This document shows, piece after piece, positions 61,779 to 64,000 of a stretch of DNA of 64,000 bases. A program made the position numbers and the translations under genes. The DNA comes from CAG-411 sp050875145 (GTDB lineage: Bacteria > Bacillota > Clostridia > Lachnospirales > Lachnospiraceae). Position 1 is the first letter of the stretch. Each line of letters starts with the position of its first letter. The stretch is taken from positions 90,599 to 154,598 of the forward strand of contig JBNMLH010000006.1 in assembly GCA_050875145.1 (NCBI GenBank), read 5' to 3'. Under the pieces are notes generated by a model. It was not told where the DNA came from. It saw only the letters and a program-made list of their open reading frames with translations, and did no database searches.

Positions 61779-63266
61779 ATGGCAATACCTAGTTTAGAAG
61801 AAGCAAAACAATATGCAAAAGATGGTTACAAGATGATTCCTGTTGCAAGCGAAATTTTTTCGGACTTGATTACACCGATAGAAGTGCTTCGCAAATTGAA
61901 GGCAAAAAGTGAGCATTGTTATATATTAGAAAGTGTAGAAGAACAGGCTTTTATGAGCCGATATACGTTTTTGGGATTTAATCCCAAATATGATGTAACT
62001 TGTACAAATGGAATCCTTACAATGAAGGATATGGATGGAAAAGTGCTTAGGGAAGTAAAAGAGATGCACCCAGGCGATTTTATAACTGAAATATTGAAGG
62101 ATTATAAAAGCCCTAAAATTGAAGGATTTCCTACTTTTACGGGCGGATTTGTAGGCTATTTTTCCTATGACTATTTAAAATATAGTGAACCAAAATTAAA
62201 ATTAGATGCAAAGGATGAAGATGGTTTTCAGGATGTAGATGTAATGCTTTTTGATAAGGTAATTGCTTTTGATAACATTAAGAAAAAAATTATCTTAATT
62301 GTAAATGCTTCAGCAGAAGATATGGAAAATAGTTATCATCAGGCAGTTAAGGATATTGAGGAATTAAAAGATATTATTAAGCATGGAGAGAAAGCAGAGA
62401 TACCAACTGCGAATCTGAAATCTGAATTTAAGCCATTGTTTGATAAAAAGCAGTATTGTGAAATGGTGGAGAAGGCAAAGAAATATATTAAAGAAGGAGA
62501 TATTTTTCAGGTTGTTTTGTCGAACCGTTTAGCCGCAGATTTTGAAGGAAGTTTGTTTGACGTATATCGTGTGCTTCGTACCTTAAATCCTTCACCATAT
62601 ATGTTCTATTTTAGTGGAGATGCCATTGAGGTTGCGGGAGCTTCTCCAGAAACCTTAGTTAAATTAGAGGATAAGAAACTTTTGACATTTCCATTAGCGG
62701 GAACCAGACCGAGAGGAAAATCAAAAGAAGAAGATTTAGAATTGGAACGAGGCTTATTAGCAGATCCAAAAGAGTGTGCAGAACATAACATGCTAGTGGA
62801 TTTGGGACGAAATGATTTGGGAAAAATCAGTAAGTTTGGTTCTGTTAAATTGGATAAATACATGCAGATTGAACGCTATTCACATGTTATGCATATTGGC
62901 TCAACCGTAGAGGGAGAACTTCGTGATGATTGTAAAGCAATTGATGCGGTAGATGCAGTATTGCCAGCAGGAACATTATCAGGTGCTCCAAAGATACGTG
63001 CCTGCGAAATTATCAACGAGTTAGAGGATAATAAACGTGGTATTTATGGAGGAGCCATTGGATATATTGATTTTGCAGGGAATTTGGATACCTGTATTGC
63101 AATTCGTATTGCATATAAAGTAAAGGATAAGATAATGGTTCGTTCTGGTGCAGGTATTGTAGCAGATTCTGTTCCTGAAAACGAATTTCAGGAGTGTTTA
63201 AATAAAGCTCGTGCAGTGCTAAACGCAGTAGAACAGGCATCTGCTATGGGAAAGGAGGAAGAATAA
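61779..63266 (+). CDS. trpE: Anthranilate synthase component I
   Basis: Converts chorismate to anthranilate using ammonia from TrpG, the first step of tryptophan synthesis. 495 residues. The N-terminal tryptophan-feedback motif reads CYILES. The chorismate-binding core shows TFPLAGTRPRGK, HNMLVDLGRNDLG, MHIGSTVEG and PAGTLSGAPKIRA. AAGGAG lies 8 nt before ATG 61779. It is controlled by the upstream Trp T-box and ends 1 nt before trpG. PabB is a less likely alternative given the T-box. Confidence 0.96.
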   Translation: MAIPSLEEAKQYAKDGYKMIPVASEIFSDLITPIEVLRKLKAKSEHCYILESVEEQAFMSRYTFLGFNPKYDVTCTNGILTMKDMDGKVLREVKEMHPGDFITEILKDYKSPKIEGFPTFTGGFVGYFSYDYLKYSEPKLKLDAKDEDGFQDVDVMLFDKVIAFDNIKKKIILIVNASAEDMENSYHQAVKDIEELKDIIKHGEKAEIPTANLKSEFKPLFDKKQYCEMVEKAKKYIKEGDIFQVVLSNRLAADFEGSLFDVYRVLRTLNPSPYMFYFSGDAIEVAGASPETLVKLEDKKLLTFPLAGTRPRGKSKEEDLELERGLLADPKECAEHNMLVDLGRNDLGKISKFGSVKLDKYMQIERYSHVMHIGSTVEGELRDDCKAIDAVDAVLPAGTLSGAPKIRACEIINELEDNKRGIYGGAIGYIDFAGNLDTCIAIRIAYKVKDKIMVRSGAGIVADSVPENEFQECLNKARAVLNAVEQASAMGKEEE

Positions 63267-63267
63267 T

Positions 63268-63837
63268 ATGATACTTTTAATTGATAATTATGATAGTTTT
63301 TCTTATAATCTTTTTCAATATGTAGGTACGATAAATCCTGATATAAAGGTAATTCGAAATGATGCTTGTACTTGCCAGGAAATAGAAAAAATGAATCCAA
63401 GTCACATTTTGCTATCACCTGGTCCGGGTAAGCCAAGTGAAGCTGGAATTTGTGAAGACGTTGTTCGTTATTTCAAAGGAAAAGTTCCAATTTTAGGTGT
63501 ATGCTTAGGACATCAGGCGATTTGTGAGGTATTTGGTGCCACTGTTTCTTATGCGAAGCAGTTAATGCATGGAAAACAGTCAATAGTAAAGTTAGACCAA
63601 AATGCTGCTATTTTTAAGGGGATTGCAGAAAAGAGTAAAGTGGCACGCTATCATTCGCTTGCTGCATTGGAAGAAAATTTTCCAGAATGTTTGGAGGTAA
63701 TTGCAGAAACAGAAGATGGCGAGATTATGGCAGTGAAACATAAGGAATATGAGATTTATGGATTACAGTTTCATCCGGAATCTATTATGACTCCGGATGG
63801 CATGCAGATGCTTAGAAATTTTTTCACACTTGCATAA
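63268..63837 (+). CDS. trpG: Anthranilate synthase component II (glutamine amidotransferase)
   Basis: Class I glutamine amidotransferase that gives ammonia to TrpE. 189 residues. LIDNYDSFSYNL at the start, LSPGPGKPSEAG, the nucleophile in GVCLGHQA, and the His/Glu of LQFHPESIMTPDG complete the triad. It is tightly coupled to trpE (1 nt apart). In some Firmicutes it also serves as PabA. No trpD begins within the 163 nt left in the window. Confidence 0.95.
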   Translation: MILLIDNYDSFSYNLFQYVGTINPDIKVIRNDACTCQEIEKMNPSHILLSPGPGKPSEAGICEDVVRYFKGKVPILGVCLGHQAICEVFGATVSYAKQLMHGKQSIVKLDQNAAIFKGIAEKSKVARYHSLAALEENFPECLEVIAETEDGEIMAVKHKEYEIYGLQFHPESIMTPDGMQMLRNFFTLA

Positions 63838-63858
63838 GTGGGGCATTATTTTTTCATA

Positions 63859-63978
63859 TTTGTAACTGTTCAGAAGGTGCGAACTCATATGTGCAAATTG
63901 TACGTGAGAGCTTGCTCGTGAAGTGCAATTTGCACATATGAGTTCATAGCTGGTAACAGCGTCATGAACAAAATGACC
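63859..63978. repeat. Palindromic dispersed repeat after trpG
   Basis: Two perfect 20-nt inverted arms (63881-63900 and 63926-63945) flank a 25-nt loop. An outer stem pairs CTGTT (63866-63870) and CAG (63871-63873) with AACAG (63955-63959) and CTG (63950-63952). The left edge (63859-63889) matches 26724-26754 at 29 of 31 positions, which marks a repeated family. It may also act as the trp unit's terminator. Confidence 0.75.
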
Positions 63979-64000
63979 AGCCAAAGTTTATATTTTTAGC

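Noticed and set aside
1..64000. CRISPR array, prophage or insertion sequence
   Set aside because: No regularly spaced direct repeats, integrase, transposase or phage structural genes were seen in the window.

Overview
The window is about 64 kb of low-GC, Gram-positive-type chromosome. AGGAGG-type ribosome binding sites are strong, and the rimP-nusA-ylxR-ylxQ-infB-rbfA order, an L7Ae-like YlxQ, a tryptophan T-box and many Big_2-type secreted proteins all fit an anaerobic Firmicute. An RGG/Asn-rich IF2 and small FliD-like and J-domain proteins point to the Lachnospiraceae (Clostridia). Genus is not resolved. Almost everything is on the + strand; one gene (15946-16401) is clearly on the - strand. 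No CRISPR array, prophage or insertion sequence was seen.

Layout. (1) 1-6115: 3' part of eno, a structured intergenic RNA candidate (about 977-1236), a nitroreductase plus VanZ-like pair, two small proteins with possible flagellar links, a J-domain protein and a MarR regulator. (2) 6264-9851: ilvB-ilvN for branched-chain amino acids, an HD nucleotidase-like protein and a Nudix hydrolase. (3) 9869-17783: a cell-surface group (L,D-transpeptidase, transglutaminase, two hypothetical proteins) interrupted by an unusual fusion of a TetM-like translational GTPase to a YacP/Rae1-type NYN ribonuclease domain. (4) 17850-30530: tRNA-Glu, tRNA-Gly and a translation/RNA block (rimP, nusA, ylxR, ylxQ, infB, rbfA, nrnA, truB, ribF, rpsO, der), followed by phospholipid precursor genes plsY and gpsA.

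(5) 30589-61340: a roughly 31 kb surface-glycan locus of close-packed co-directional genes. It opens with a membrane nucleotide-sugar 4,6-dehydratase, a phosphoglycosyl transferase and an epimerase/reductase. It then carries about a dozen glycosyltransferases, a PglK-like ABC flippase, a DUF2142 multi-pass protein, a polyprenyl-phosphate glycosyltransferase with DUF2304, a 3-amino-sugar cassette (FdtA-like isomerase, GNAT, FdtB-like aminotransferase), a Wzx-like flippase, a fucosyltransferase-like protein, an acyltransferase, glmS and glf. Together they could make, decorate and export a heteropolysaccharide or protein-linked glycan containing an N-acetylated 3-amino-dideoxyhexose and galactofuranose.

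(6) 61341-64000: a Trp-specific T-box leader controlling trpE-trpG, then a large palindromic dispersed repeat.

The observations most worth a second look are the GTPase-NYN fusion, the structured RNA after eno, the hybrid 3-amino-sugar cassette, the GtrB-like/DUF2304/DUF2142 module, and the four-cysteine insert in IlvB. All calls come from reading the sequence and recalled family motifs; no database search was run.
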